NCBI RefSeq assembly: GCF_004358095.2
Contig: NZ_SMZJ02000006.1
Coordinates: 62,001 to 126,000 of the forward strand
From: Seonamhaeicola sediminis
GTDB lineage: Bacteria; Bacteroidota; Bacteroidia; Flavobacteriales; Flavobacteriaceae
Direction of reading: 5' to 3'
Length of the DNA stretch: 64,000 bases
The notes below the pieces were generated by a model that was not told the DNA's origin, did no database searches, and was given only the letters and a program-made list of their open reading frames with translations. This document shows positions 15,691 to 23,677 of this stretch, one piece after another. Every line of letters starts with the position of its first letter. Position 1 is the first letter of the stretch. A program made the position numbers and the translations under genes.

Positions 15691-16563
15691 TTATCTTGAA
15701 ACTACACCTGCTAAACTTTTTACTGGACCATCTCCCATCATAATTGCTGTATGAGTCATGGCATCAGCAGGAACCATATGCGCTAAAGGTTTTAGGGTAA
15801 AAGGAGCTGGACTATTATCTGGGTCTGGCTCAACCGAAACCACTATTGTTTTTCCTTTTAAATCTGTAGGGAATGTTAATCCTGCCAGTGCATTTTGTAA
15901 ATAATCTTCTCCTGGATAGGCTGGTCCATTATTCGCATCTCCTTTAAACATTGATGTAGCAGCATTATCATCAGCTGCATTCACCGCTGTAAACGTACCT
16001 GTTGTAATTGGTGTTCCGTCAAAAACCACCCATCCTTCATATTTCCATCCTGCAGAAAGTGCTGGAAGATTTAGGCCAGCTACTGGACTTCCACTAGAGT
16101 TATCTAAAAACCAAACACCGCTCTCTTCATTGGTATCATCTGTATCAGTTGGTGTTGCTAAAATATATTTCCCTGAAGACGTACTAAAATCTCCAACAAT
16201 ACCATTAGAATTTACATTGGCTTCGTCTCCTGAAAAATCACCTGCTAAAACTTTGGTAGCTGCTGGTGCTGGGTCTGGATCTACAGCTGGCTCAATAGAA
16301 AGGACAAAAGTGGTTGCCTTTTCTAGTTGCTCACTATCCACAGTGAATATTTGAGGAAAACTTACTGAAGAAAATGTTCCTGTAGAAACAGGACTTCCAT
16401 CAACTATAATCCACCCCTCGTACACATAGTCTGTACCTAAGGCTTCCAATCCATCAAGATTTAAAGTCAATCTTGAAGTTTTTACTGGGTTATCATCATC
16501 ACTACATGAAACCGTTAAAAATCCTAAAGCTATAACAGCTAAAATTACTTTTCTTATCATCAT
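15691..16563 (-). CDS. Lipoprotein with duplicated domain, function unknown
   Basis: A 290-aa lipoprotein: a hydrophobic signal ends in TVSC, followed by an Asp-rich SDDDN stretch typical of surface-exposed Bacteroidetes lipoproteins. The body holds two similar modules, each with the pattern YEGW[IV]V.DG.P[VI][ST]TGTF (residues ~48-65 and ~168-185) and a later S[IV]EP.[VP]D...AP segment. This duplication resembles the anti-sigma-K-type extracellular fold, but the match is by eye. The downstream neighbour on the coding strand is the TlpA gene; the upstream neighbour is a Crp/Fnr regulator. Confidence 0.75.
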   Translation of the reverse strand: MMIRKVILAVIALGFLTVSCSDDDNPVKTSRLTLNLDGLEALGTDYVYEGWIIVDGSPVSTGTFSSVSFPQIFTVDSEQLEKATTFVLSIEPAVDPDPAPAATKVLAGDFSGDEANVNSNGIVGDFSTSSGKYILATPTDTDDTNEESGVWFLDNSSGSPVAGLNLPALSAGWKYEGWVVFDGTPITTGTFTAVNAADDNAATSMFKGDANNGPAYPGEDYLQNALAGLTFPTDLKGKTIVVSVEPDPDNSPAPFTLKPLAHMVPADAMTHTAIMMGDGPVKSLAGVVSR

Positions 16564-16591
16564 ATTAATTTTTTAATGTTATTTAATACTA

Positions 16592-16599
16592 CAAAATTA
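16592..16599 (-). promoter_or_regulatory. -7 promoter element of the lipoprotein gene
   Basis: The minus strand reads TAATTTTG, a perfect TAnnTTTG element, 28 bp upstream of the ATG at 16563. No clear -33 TTG is seen. Confidence 0.45.
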
Positions 16600-16636
16600 A
16601 AGGCTGATGATTTTATAAAATGTTAGCTACCTAACA

Positions 16637-17308
16637 CTAAGCTGTTTTTTTGTGAATTCTTATTTCTTTTCTGTTAAATTCTATGATATTTTCTTCTTTA
16701 AGTTCGTTTAGAAGAATATTTAAAGTAGGTCTAGAAGTACCAATTAAAGAGGCAATATCTCTTTGAGTATAAGGATGCTGAATAACTTTATCTCCTGTTT
16801 TTTCGCAATCATATCCAAAATCTGTACATAACTCTTCTAGAAACTCAATCAATCTAGTTTTGGCATCTTTAAATAATAGAATCTGCAAGCGTCTTTCTAA
16901 CCTTTTTAGTTTAAAACCAATAAGCTTATATATTTTTAAACTAAACGTTTGATTGTCTCTCATTAAATCATGCATAGTATCTACCCCTACAGGGCAAATA
17001 CTTGTTGCATTATCAACAGATTGAGCAAATTCTTCCCTTTTAGACTCTCCCAAAATAGCGGTTTCTCCAAACAACTCGCCTCGGGTTAAAATAGCTTTTA
17101 CCACCTCGGTACCATCTTCATTATAATAACCAATCTTAACTTTTCCCTTTTCTATTAAATAGACTTTATTAGCTGAATCTTCTTCAAAGTAGATATAATC
17201 TTTCTTTCTGTAAGAGTCGAAATCGTGATTTACCTTGTAGGCTTTAAACTTATGTGGACATAAGACTTTAAAAAGATTTACGTCATCAAAAAACCAAAAC
17301 GATTTCAT
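16637..17308 (-). CDS. Crp/Fnr-family transcriptional regulator
   Basis: A 223-aa regulator. Residues ~25-140 are a cyclic nucleotide-binding-like beta-roll (KVYLIEKGKVKIGYY, GELFGETAIL). Residues ~150-215 are a winged helix with recognition helix YTQRDIASLIGTSRPTLNIL. The N-terminal Cys17 and a few others do not form the four-Cys cluster of classical Fnr, so an iron-sulfur sensor is not supported. The ligand is unknown. It is monocistronic or forms a unit with the lipoprotein 73 bp downstream. Confidence 0.88.
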   Translation of the reverse strand: MKSFWFFDDVNLFKVLCPHKFKAYKVNHDFDSYRKKDYIYFEEDSANKVYLIEKGKVKIGYYNEDGTEVVKAILTRGELFGETAILGESKREEFAQSVDNATSICPVGVDTMHDLMRDNQTFSLKIYKLIGFKLKRLERRLQILLFKDAKTRLIEFLEELCTDFGYDCEKTGDKVIQHPYTQRDIASLIGTSRPTLNILLNELKEENIIEFNRKEIRIHKKTA

Positions 17309-17376
17309 TGCATATTTTTTTATTTGTTAGTTGCTAGATTAGGTCGGTAACCCCCTTTTAATCTTACAAAAAGACA

Positions 17377-17402
17377 TAAAAAAAACCTCTTATTAAGAGG
17401 TT
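17377..17402 (-). terminator. Hairpin terminator of the DUF5606 gene
   Basis: AACCTCTT (17384-17391) and AAGAGGTT (17395-17402) form a stem with a 3-nt loop. On the minus strand it is followed by a run of seven or more T. Confidence 0.8.
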
Positions 17403-17411
17403 ATTGTTTTA

Positions 17412-17840
17412 TTATTCTTCTTCATCTGATTTTTCAACTTCATCATCGTGATCTAAAAAGCCTAACATATCATGCTGGTATAACAGATTATACCACTGAA
17501 TTACCTTTTTAATGTCACTAGCATAAACTCTATCTTCATCATAATCAGGTAGCACATCAAAGAAATACGCTTCTAGTTTATCTTTACTATCTTTTGATTT
17601 CACAGAGGTTGGTTGTCCATTCTCCTTTTCTTTAATCTTCTTAAAGACCTCTTTTAAAGGAATTTCTTCTGCCAAGGTATAGATAGCTATTTCACTTAGC
17701 ACACTAACATTGGTTTGAATACCAACCGAAATTCTTTTTTTATCTAATAAAGATTCTGCCACAAAGCCCCCACGTGTTTGAGCTATTAGCTTGTATAAAC
17801 CCGGTTTCCCAGAAATTGAAAGTACTTTATCTAAACTCAT
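17412..17840 (-). CDS. DUF5606 family protein
   Basis: A 142-aa protein conserved in Bacteroidetes (DUF5606). The N-terminal ~50 residues look like a small beta-barrel (VLSISGKPGLYKLIAQTRGGFVAESL). A charged middle follows, then a helical segment (YASDIKKVIQWYNLLYQHDM) and an acidic tail. No catalytic motif, signal peptide or membrane segment is visible, and the function is unknown. It lies 53 bp downstream of def on the same strand, so it may share its transcript. Confidence 0.83.
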   Translation of the reverse strand: MSLDKVLSISGKPGLYKLIAQTRGGFVAESLLDKKRISVGIQTNVSVLSEIAIYTLAEEIPLKEVFKKIKEKENGQPTSVKSKDSKDKLEAYFFDVLPDYDEDRVYASDIKKVIQWYNLLYQHDMLGFLDHDDEVEKSDEEE

Positions 17841-17893
17841 ATTATTTTTTTGAGAGGCGCAAATATCTAGTGTTTATTATTGTATTGCAAATA

Positions 17894-18484
17894 TTATCGT
17901 TTCTTTTTTAGATCAGGAAAACGCATTCTGTAGTCTACATTTATTTTACCTTTTGAAATATTATTAAGCCTACCTTTAATTAATCGCTTTTTTAAGCTTG
18001 ACAGTTTGTCTGTAAACAAAATACCTTCAATATGATCGTATTCATGTTGAATAACGCGTGCAATTAGTCCGTTAAAAGTTTCTGTGTGTTTTTCAAAACT
18101 CTCATCGTAGTATTCTATGGTAATTTCTGGTTTTCTAAAGACATCTTCCCTAACATCTGGAATACTTAAACAGCCTTCGTTAAATGCCCATTCATCTCCT
18201 TCTTCATCTAGAATAGTAGCATTAATAAACACACGTTTAAAGTCTTTTAATTGTGCTTGCTCCTCTGCACTTAATTGTTCGTCTTCAGCAAAAGGTTCTG
18301 TATCTACAAGAAATATTCTAATAGGTAAGCCTATTTGAGGTGCCGCTAAACCAACGCCATAGGCGCCGTACATAGTCTCAAACATGTTCTCTAAAAGTGT
18401 ATCAAGTTTAGGATAATCCTCAGTAATTTCTTTAGCTTTCTTTTTTAAAACAGGGTCGCCGTATGCTACAATGGGTAAAATCAT
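17894..18484 (-). CDS. def: Peptide deformylase
   Basis: A 196-aa metallo-deformylase that removes the N-formyl group from nascent proteins. All three motifs are present: GVGLAAPQIG, EGCLSIP (metal-binding Cys) and QHEYDHIEG (two metal-binding His and the catalytic Glu). The length is normal. An insertion of acidic and Gln-rich residues (FAEDEQLSAEEQAQLKDF) before motif 2 is common in Bacteroidetes forms. Its ATG follows ruvX by 55 bp. Confidence 0.96.
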   Translation of the reverse strand: MILPIVAYGDPVLKKKAKEITEDYPKLDTLLENMFETMYGAYGVGLAAPQIGLPIRIFLVDTEPFAEDEQLSAEEQAQLKDFKRVFINATILDEEGDEWAFNEGCLSIPDVREDVFRKPEITIEYYDESFEKHTETFNGLIARVIQHEYDHIEGILFTDKLSSLKKRLIKGRLNNISKGKINVDYRMRFPDLKKKR

Positions 18485-18507
18485 AAAAAATATTGCTTTT
18501 ACTGTGG

Positions 18508-18515
18508 CAAAAATA
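18508..18515 (-). promoter_or_regulatory. -7 promoter element of def
   Basis: The minus strand reads TATTTTTG (TAnnTTTG), 23 bp upstream of the def ATG and downstream of the ruvX stop. It suggests def has its own promoter. Confidence 0.45.
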
Positions 18516-18539
18516 CAACCAATAATTTAATGAATGTAA

Positions 18540-18950
18540 TTACTTTGAATATAAATAGCTTTGTAGAATAAGTGTAGCACTAATTTCATCAACTAAAGCT
18601 TTATTTTGTCTGTCTTTCTTTTTCAAACCACTATCAATCATAGTTTGAAAAGCCATTTTAGAAGTAAAACGTTCATCAACTCTTTCAATGGGAATATTCG
18701 GGATTTCCTTTTGTAAAACTTTAAGAAAACTAAGGATATGCACCTCACTCTCAGAAGCAGTATTATCCATTTGCTTTGGCTCCCCTACCAAAAATAGTTC
18801 AACTTCCTCTTTACTAGTGTAATCTTGTAAAAAATTTATTAACTCTTTTGTAATTACTGTAGTTAGACCAGATGCAATAATCTGTAATTCATCGGTTACT
18901 GCTAATCCTGTTCTTTTAGTACCGTAATCAATTGCTAAAATGCGTGCCAT
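18540..18950 (-). CDS. ruvX: Holliday junction resolvase-like RuvX (YqgF)
   Basis: A 136-aa RNase H-fold protein. The N-terminal acidic motif is ILAIDYGTKRTGLAV, a second conserved site is FLVGEPKQMD, and ERVDERFTS and a late Asp (ALVDEISA) complete the active site. The family is linked to pre-16S rRNA processing or Holliday junction resolution. It lies downstream of carB after a clear terminator, so it is likely transcribed separately. Confidence 0.93.
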   Translation of the reverse strand: MARILAIDYGTKRTGLAVTDELQIIASGLTTVITKELINFLQDYTSKEEVELFLVGEPKQMDNTASESEVHILSFLKVLQKEIPNIPIERVDERFTSKMAFQTMIDSGLKKKDRQNKALVDEISATLILQSYLYSK

Positions 18951-18976
18951 TTATTTTTTACAAAAACAACTCATTG

Positions 18977-19000
18977 AAAAAGCCGCAATTAGCGGCTTTT
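18977..19000 (-). terminator. Terminator of carB
   Basis: AAAAGCCGC and GCGGCTTTT (18978-19000) form a 9-bp stem with a 5-nt loop. On the minus strand the stem ends in T-rich sequence. It begins 3 bp after the carB stop. Confidence 0.85.
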
Positions 19001-19002
19001 AT

Positions 19003-21855
19003 TTATTTACTAAGGTACATTTTTCTTCTAGAATACAAATCGTAAAATTCATCGTCTTTTAAACTATCTATAAATAAGATACTTTCTCCTGTACTCTTCA
19101 TCTCAGGCCCTAATGTTTTATCTACATTCGGGAATTTATTGAAAGAGAATACGGGTTGCTTAATAGCATAACCTTCTAATTGAGGATTAAAATTAAAGTC
19201 TTTAACCTTCTTCTCTCCAAGCATCAATTTAGTAGCGTAATTCACATAAGGTTCTCCATATGCTTTTGCAATGAATGGAACCGTTCTAGAAGCTCTTGGG
19301 TTAGCCTCTATAATGTAAACCACATCATCTTTAACTGCAAACTGGATATTTATTAAACCTACGGTGTTAAGCGCTAAAGCAATCTTCTTTGTATGGTCTT
19401 TTATTTGTTGCATTACAAACTCACCCAAATTAAATGGCGGTAAAGTTGAATTACTATCACCAGAATGAATACCACAAGGCTCAATATGCTCCATGATACC
19501 AATAATATAAACCTCTTCACCATCACAAATGGCATCTGCTTCGGCTTCAATAGCACCTTCTAAATAATGGTCTAATAGTAATTTATTGTTAGGAATTTTA
19601 TTTAAAAGACCTACCACATGTTCTTCCAGTTCCTTTTCATTAATAACAATCTTCATACCTTGCCCACCTAGTACGTATGATGGTCTCACAAGAATTGGAA
19701 AATCTAATTCTTTAGCCACAACTAAGGCTTCATCGGCGGTTTCAGCAGTATCAAATTTTGGATAAGGAATTCCGTTTTCTTTTAAAAGCGTTGAAAAACT
19801 TCCTCTATCTTCAGCTAAATCTAATGATTGAAAGCTTGTACCAATGATTTTAACACCATATCTATCTAGTTTTTCAGCTAGCTTTAGAGCTGTTTGACCT
19901 CCCAATTGAACAATAACACCTTCTGGTTTTTCATGTTTTATGATGTCATAAATATGTTCCCAGAAAACAGGTTCGAAATATAACTTATCGGCTGTATCAA
20001 AATCTGTAGAAACCGTTTCTGGGTTACAGTTAATCATAATAGTTTCATAACCACACTCTTTAGCGGCATAAACTCCATGAACACAACAGTAGTCAAACTC
20101 AATACCTTGACCAATTCGGTTTGGACCAGAACCTAAAACAATAATTTTCTTCTTATCTGTAACAACACTTTCATTATCGGCATATCGGTTCCCGTCAGCC
20201 GTTTCCATATCGCTTTCAAAAGTAGAGTAATAATAAGGTGTTAGAGCCTTAAATTCTGCTGCACAAGTATCAACTAATTTATAAACGCGATTAACACCCA
20301 TTTCCTCTCGCTTATTGTATACCTGACTTTCTAAACAACCAAGCATATGGGCTATTTGTCTGTCTCCATAGCCTTTTTGTTTGGCTTCTAGCATCAATGG
20401 CTTTTCAATAGTATCAATATTAAAGGTAGAAATTTCCTTTTCTAAGAAATATAGCTCTTCGTATTGCTTTAAGAACCACATATCTATCTTAGTAATTTCG
20501 TGAATTCTACTTAACGGAATTCCCATTTTAATGGCATCGTAAATAGTGAATACACGGTCCCAAGAAGCATAAGTTAATTTTTCTATTACCTTATCATAGT
20601 TAGTGTTTTCCTTACCATCAGCTCCCAGTCCATTACGCTTAATTTCTAGAGACTGAGTAGCTTTATGTAATGCTTCTTGGAATGAACGCCCAATACCCAT
20701 TACCTCTCCAACAGCTTTCATTTGGAGTCCGAGAGTTCTATCAGAACCTTCAAACTTATCAAAATTCCAACGTGGTATTTTTACAATAACATAATCTAAT
20801 GTTGGCTCAAATAATGCCGACGTAGATTTTGTAATTTGGTTGCTCAATTCATCAAGATGATATCCTAGAGCTAATTTGGTTGCAATTTTAGCAATAGGAT
20901 ACCCCGTTGCTTTACTTGCCAATGCCGAAGAACGCGATACACGAGGATTTATTTCAATAGCAATGATATCTTCTTTTTCATCTGGACTTACCGCAAACTG
21001 TACATTACATCCACCTGCAAAATCACCTATACTACGCATCATATGAATAGCCATATCACGCATTTTTTGGTAGGTTCTATCACTTAAAGTCATTGCTGGA
21101 GCTACCGTAATAGAATCTCCTGTATGGATTCCCATGGGGTCCATATTCTCAATAGAACAAATAATAACAACATTATCATTAGAATCTCTTAACAACTCCA
21201 ACTCATACTCTTTCCACCCAAGCAATGCCTTATCTATCATGACCTCATGGATAGGCGAAATTTCTAGTCCGTGACGTAATAACTTATCAAAGTCCTTTTC
21301 ATCATAAACAATAGCGGCACCTGCTCCTCCTAAAGTAAACGAAGAACGAATACATAATGGAAAACCAAATTCCTGAGCAATTTCTTTTCCTTTTAAGAAC
21401 GAAGAAGCCGTTGCCTGAGGAGCCATTCCTACGCCTATCTTTTCCATTAACTCTCTAAACTGTTCTCTATCTTCTGTAATATTAATGGCGTCAATATTTA
21501 CACCTATAAGCTCTACACCAAAATCTTCCCAAATACCTTTTTCATCAGCTTCAATACAAAGGTTTAATGCGGTTTGCCCTCCCATGGTTGGTAGAACAGC
21601 ATCAATTTGTGGATGTTCTTTTAAAATCTTAACAATCGATTTTGTTGTTAATGGTAATAAATAAACATGATCTGCCATTGACGGATCTGTCATAATTGTT
21701 GCAGGATTGGAATTAATCAAAATTGTTTCTATTCCATCTTCTCTTAACGATCGCAATGATTGTGACCCAGAATAATCGAACTCACATGCTTGCCCAATAA
21801 CAATAGGACCTGAACCAATAATTAGTATAGATTTTAAATTTGGATTTTTTGGCAT
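19003..21855 (-). CDS. carB: Carbamoyl-phosphate synthase large subunit, lacking the C-terminal allosteric domain
   Basis: A 950-aa protein with two ATP-grasp halves: IGSGPIVIGQACEFDYSG opens the first, and LGSGPNRIGQGIEFDYCC opens the second at about residue 575. ATP-grasp sites include NPRVSRSSALASKATG and NPRASRTVPFIAKAYG. It makes carbamoyl phosphate for arginine and pyrimidines together with CarA, which is not in the window. The chain stops soon after GPEMKSTGES, so the ~120-residue MGS-like regulatory domain of 1073-aa homologues is absent. The stop codon is followed at once by a terminator, so this is a real end. Confidence 0.95.
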   Translation of the reverse strand: MPKNPNLKSILIIGSGPIVIGQACEFDYSGSQSLRSLREDGIETILINSNPATIMTDPSMADHVYLLPLTTKSIVKILKEHPQIDAVLPTMGGQTALNLCIEADEKGIWEDFGVELIGVNIDAINITEDREQFRELMEKIGVGMAPQATASSFLKGKEIAQEFGFPLCIRSSFTLGGAGAAIVYDEKDFDKLLRHGLEISPIHEVMIDKALLGWKEYELELLRDSNDNVVIICSIENMDPMGIHTGDSITVAPAMTLSDRTYQKMRDMAIHMMRSIGDFAGGCNVQFAVSPDEKEDIIAIEINPRVSRSSALASKATGYPIAKIATKLALGYHLDELSNQITKSTSALFEPTLDYVIVKIPRWNFDKFEGSDRTLGLQMKAVGEVMGIGRSFQEALHKATQSLEIKRNGLGADGKENTNYDKVIEKLTYASWDRVFTIYDAIKMGIPLSRIHEITKIDMWFLKQYEELYFLEKEISTFNIDTIEKPLMLEAKQKGYGDRQIAHMLGCLESQVYNKREEMGVNRVYKLVDTCAAEFKALTPYYYSTFESDMETADGNRYADNESVVTDKKKIIVLGSGPNRIGQGIEFDYCCVHGVYAAKECGYETIMINCNPETVSTDFDTADKLYFEPVFWEHIYDIIKHEKPEGVIVQLGGQTALKLAEKLDRYGVKIIGTSFQSLDLAEDRGSFSTLLKENGIPYPKFDTAETADEALVVAKELDFPILVRPSYVLGGQGMKIVINEKELEEHVVGLLNKIPNNKLLLDHYLEGAIEAEADAICDGEEVYIIGIMEHIEPCGIHSGDSNSTLPPFNLGEFVMQQIKDHTKKIALALNTVGLINIQFAVKDDVVYIIEANPRASRTVPFIAKAYGEPYVNYATKLMLGEKKVKDFNFNPQLEGYAIKQPVFSFNKFPNVDKTLGPEMKSTGESILFIDSLKDDEFYDLYSRRKMYLSK

Positions 21856-21888
21856 TTTTTTAGTATTCTAGTGTAAATAAATTAGTTG

Positions 21889-21896
21889 CAAAAATA
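21889..21896 (-). promoter_or_regulatory. -7 promoter element of carB
   Basis: The minus strand reads TATTTTTG, a perfect TAnnTTTG element, 33 bp upstream of the carB ATG. Confidence 0.45.
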
Positions 21897-21911
21897 GTAA
21901 TTAGAAAACAT

Positions 21912-21943
21912 AAAAAAAGGCGCTACACTTAAGCAACACCTTT
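21912..21943 (-). terminator. Weak hairpin terminator of rpmH
   Basis: On the minus strand AAAGG...TGCT can pair with AGCG...CCTTT, with a 3-nt bulge, followed by a T-run. It lies 23 bp after the rpmH stop. Confidence 0.4.
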
Positions 21944-21966
21944 AATTTATAAACAATTGTTAATCA

Positions 21967-22128
21967 TTATTTTTTATGTCTTGTTTCAGATGATACAGAC
22001 AATTTTTTTCTTCCCTTAGCTCTTCTACGGGCAAGTACTTTTCTTCCATTAGCAGAAGCCATTCTTTCTCTGAAACCGTGTTTGTTTCTTCTCTTTCTTT
22101 TTGATGGTTGAAACGTTCTTTTACTCAT
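21967..22128 (-). CDS. rpmH: 50S ribosomal protein L34
   Basis: A short gene of 53 codons plus stop. The product starts [20 protein letters not shown] and contains [20 protein letters not shown], the diagnostic L34 sequence. L34 is a small basic protein of the large ribosomal subunit. The short acidic tail (VSSETRHKK) is usual for Bacteroidetes. It is transcribed leftward toward carB with a weak terminator between. Confidence 0.97.
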   Translation of the reverse strand: MSKRTFQPSKRKRRNKHGFRERMASANGRKVLARRRAKGRKKLSVSSETRHKK

Positions 22129-22195
22129 TGCTTATATCTTTAAATATCTGAAATGTATTTTTAACTCAATCTTGACCCTTGTTCAAAACTGGGTG

Positions 22196-22203
22196 CAAAT
22201 ATA
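22196..22203 (-). promoter_or_regulatory. -7 promoter element of rpmH
   Basis: The minus strand reads TATATTTG (TAnnTTTG), 67 bp upstream of the rpmH ATG. Confidence 0.45.
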
Positions 22204-22345
22204 CAAAGCTTTTTCATTTCACAAACCTATTTTAAAAATATTTTTTAAAGAAGTTAAAAGAAAAATTTAGTTTCTTTGCATTTTAAAACAAAAGTGCCTT
22301 TATAGCGCTTTTTCAGAAACTTTTATTTCAAAAAAATTAACTAAA

Positions 22346-22924
22346 ATGTACCACAAATTCATAAAACTTATAATAGCAGTAGGAACTATAACGTATGCCG
22401 TATATCAATTTACACAAGGTGAAATTGGCAATGGTATTGCTTTACTTTTATTATCTGGTGTATTTATATTTCTTTATTTTAAAAACGAAATTATTTTATT
22501 GGCTTTTTTAAGATTACGAAAACAGGATTTTGTTGGTGCTAAAAAATGGTTAGATAAAATAAAGAATCCTGAAAGTGCTTTAGTGAAAAAGCAACAAGGA
22601 TATTATAATTATTTACATGGATTGATGGTGATGCAGGATAATATGAATGATGCCGAAAAATACTTTAAAAAAGCCGTTAGTTTGGGATTATCTATGAAAC
22701 ATGATTTAGCTATGGCAAAATTGAATCTGGCAGGTATAGCATTTTCTAAACGTAGGAAACGTGAAGCTCAACAGTTATTAACTGAAGCTCAAAAACTAGA
22801 TAAACATGGGATGCTTACAGAGCAAATAAAAATGATGAAGCAAAACATGAAGCAAGCCGTTGGCCCTAATCAACATTTTGGAGCTGGTGGCTCTTTGAGG
22901 TCTCAAAAAAGAAGAAGTAAATAG
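22346..22924 (+). CDS. Two-helix membrane protein with TPR-like cytoplasmic domain
   Basis: A 192-aa protein. Two hydrophobic helices span residues ~5-22 and ~28-55 (GNGIALLLLSGVFIFLYF). Residues ~58-165 are helical with TPR character (YYNYLHGLMVMQDNMNDAEKYFKKAV, MAKLNLAGIAFSKRRKREAQ). The tail is basic. No enzyme motif is visible, and the function is unknown. It probably scaffolds a protein complex at the inner membrane. The gene stands alone and is followed by palindromic repeats rather than a normal terminator. Confidence 0.82.
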   Translation: MYHKFIKLIIAVGTITYAVYQFTQGEIGNGIALLLLSGVFIFLYFKNEIILLAFLRLRKQDFVGAKKWLDKIKNPESALVKKQQGYYNYLHGLMVMQDNMNDAEKYFKKAVSLGLSMKHDLAMAKLNLAGIAFSKRRKREAQQLLTEAQKLDKHGMLTEQIKMMKQNMKQAVGPNQHFGAGGSLRSQKRRSK

Positions 22925-22932
22925 TAATTTAC

Positions 22933-22980
22933 TTGTCACCCTGAAGTTGTTTCAGGGTCTTACAACTAACTTTCAATTAT
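22933..22980 (+). repeat. 48-bp direct repeat, copy 1, with a palindromic REP-like element
   Basis: The first 28 bp (22933-22960) form a palindromic element with arms CCCTGAA and TTTCAGGG. The whole 48 bp is identical to 26626-26673. Related 28-bp elements lie at 23054, 23436, 23475 and 26676. Confidence 0.85.
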
Positions 22981-23053
22981 GAGATATGAAACATCCTGAT
23001 TGCTAATGGGACAGTACAACAAAGGTTAGTTCAGCATTCCAAAACAACTAATC

Positions 23054-23081
23054 TTGTCATCCCGAACTTGTTTCGGGATCT
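23054..23081 (+). repeat. REP-like palindromic element
   Basis: A 28-bp palindrome with arms TCCCGAA and TTTCGGGA. It carries the stop codon and last seven codons (DPETSSG) of the GIY-YIG gene on the opposite strand. Confidence 0.8.
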
Positions 23082-23377
23082 AAAGGCTCCCAAAGGTTAT
23101 TCCAATTAGGGTTAACACTTTCAATCAAGTTAACTTTCCATTCTCTATGCCAATTCTTTAACTGCTTTTCACGTTTTATAGCTTCTTCAATATATTGAAA
23201 CTCCTCATAATACACAAGCATTTTCAACTTGTACTTTGAAGTAAACAAACTACCTCTACCTTCTACATGTCTTTCCATTCTATCATCTAAGCCAGCAGTA
23301 ACTCCTATATACAAAACTCCTTTTGGTTTATTAGTTATAACATAAACCCAATAATTATGATAAGCACGTTTAACCAT
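23057..23377 (-). CDS. GIY-YIG nuclease family protein
   Basis: A 106-aa single-domain protein of the UvrC/YhbQ-like GIY-YIG group. The motif halves are WVYVITN and VLYIGVT; the conserved Arg-His region is DRMERH, and the metal-binding Glu lies in IEEAIKREKQLKNW. Family members cut or process DNA. The gene ends inside a REP-like palindrome that supplies its last seven residues, and more REP elements lie just upstream of its start, so it is embedded in the repeat cluster. It may act on these repeats, or may merely travel with them. Confidence 0.88.
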   Translation of the reverse strand: MVKRAYHNYWVYVITNKPKGVLYIGVTAGLDDRMERHVEGRGSLFTSKYKLKMLVYYEEFQYIEEAIKREKQLKNWHREWKVNLIESVNPNWNNLWEPLDPETSSG

Positions 23378-23435
23378 TTATAAATTTTGTTTGAAACCAA
23401 ATAAATATAAAAATTTGTTGATTAGGAAATGAAAT

Positions 23436-23502
23436 AGATACTGAAATAAATTCAGCATGACAAGAAAAGCTGAACTGTCTTTCCAAACTTATTTCGGAAT
23501 CT
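23436..23502. repeat. Pair of REP-like elements in opposite orientation
   Basis: 23436-23463 is an inverted copy (ending in CAGCATGACAA). 23475-23502 is a direct copy with about three changes from the family pattern. They lie between the GIY-YIG start and the secreted protein gene. Confidence 0.7.
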
Positions 23503-23677
23503 AAAGACACCTAATATAATCCTACATCTTAGCTAAACATTAATTAAACTTTTAATCCTATTTTTTTTACATTTTATCCAATCGACTAATTTTAATAGCC
23601 TAATACTAATTCGTTTACTTAAATTTGGCTTCCCCTTTTTACCATCATTGATTTCTATTGCTCTAACAACGTCCACT

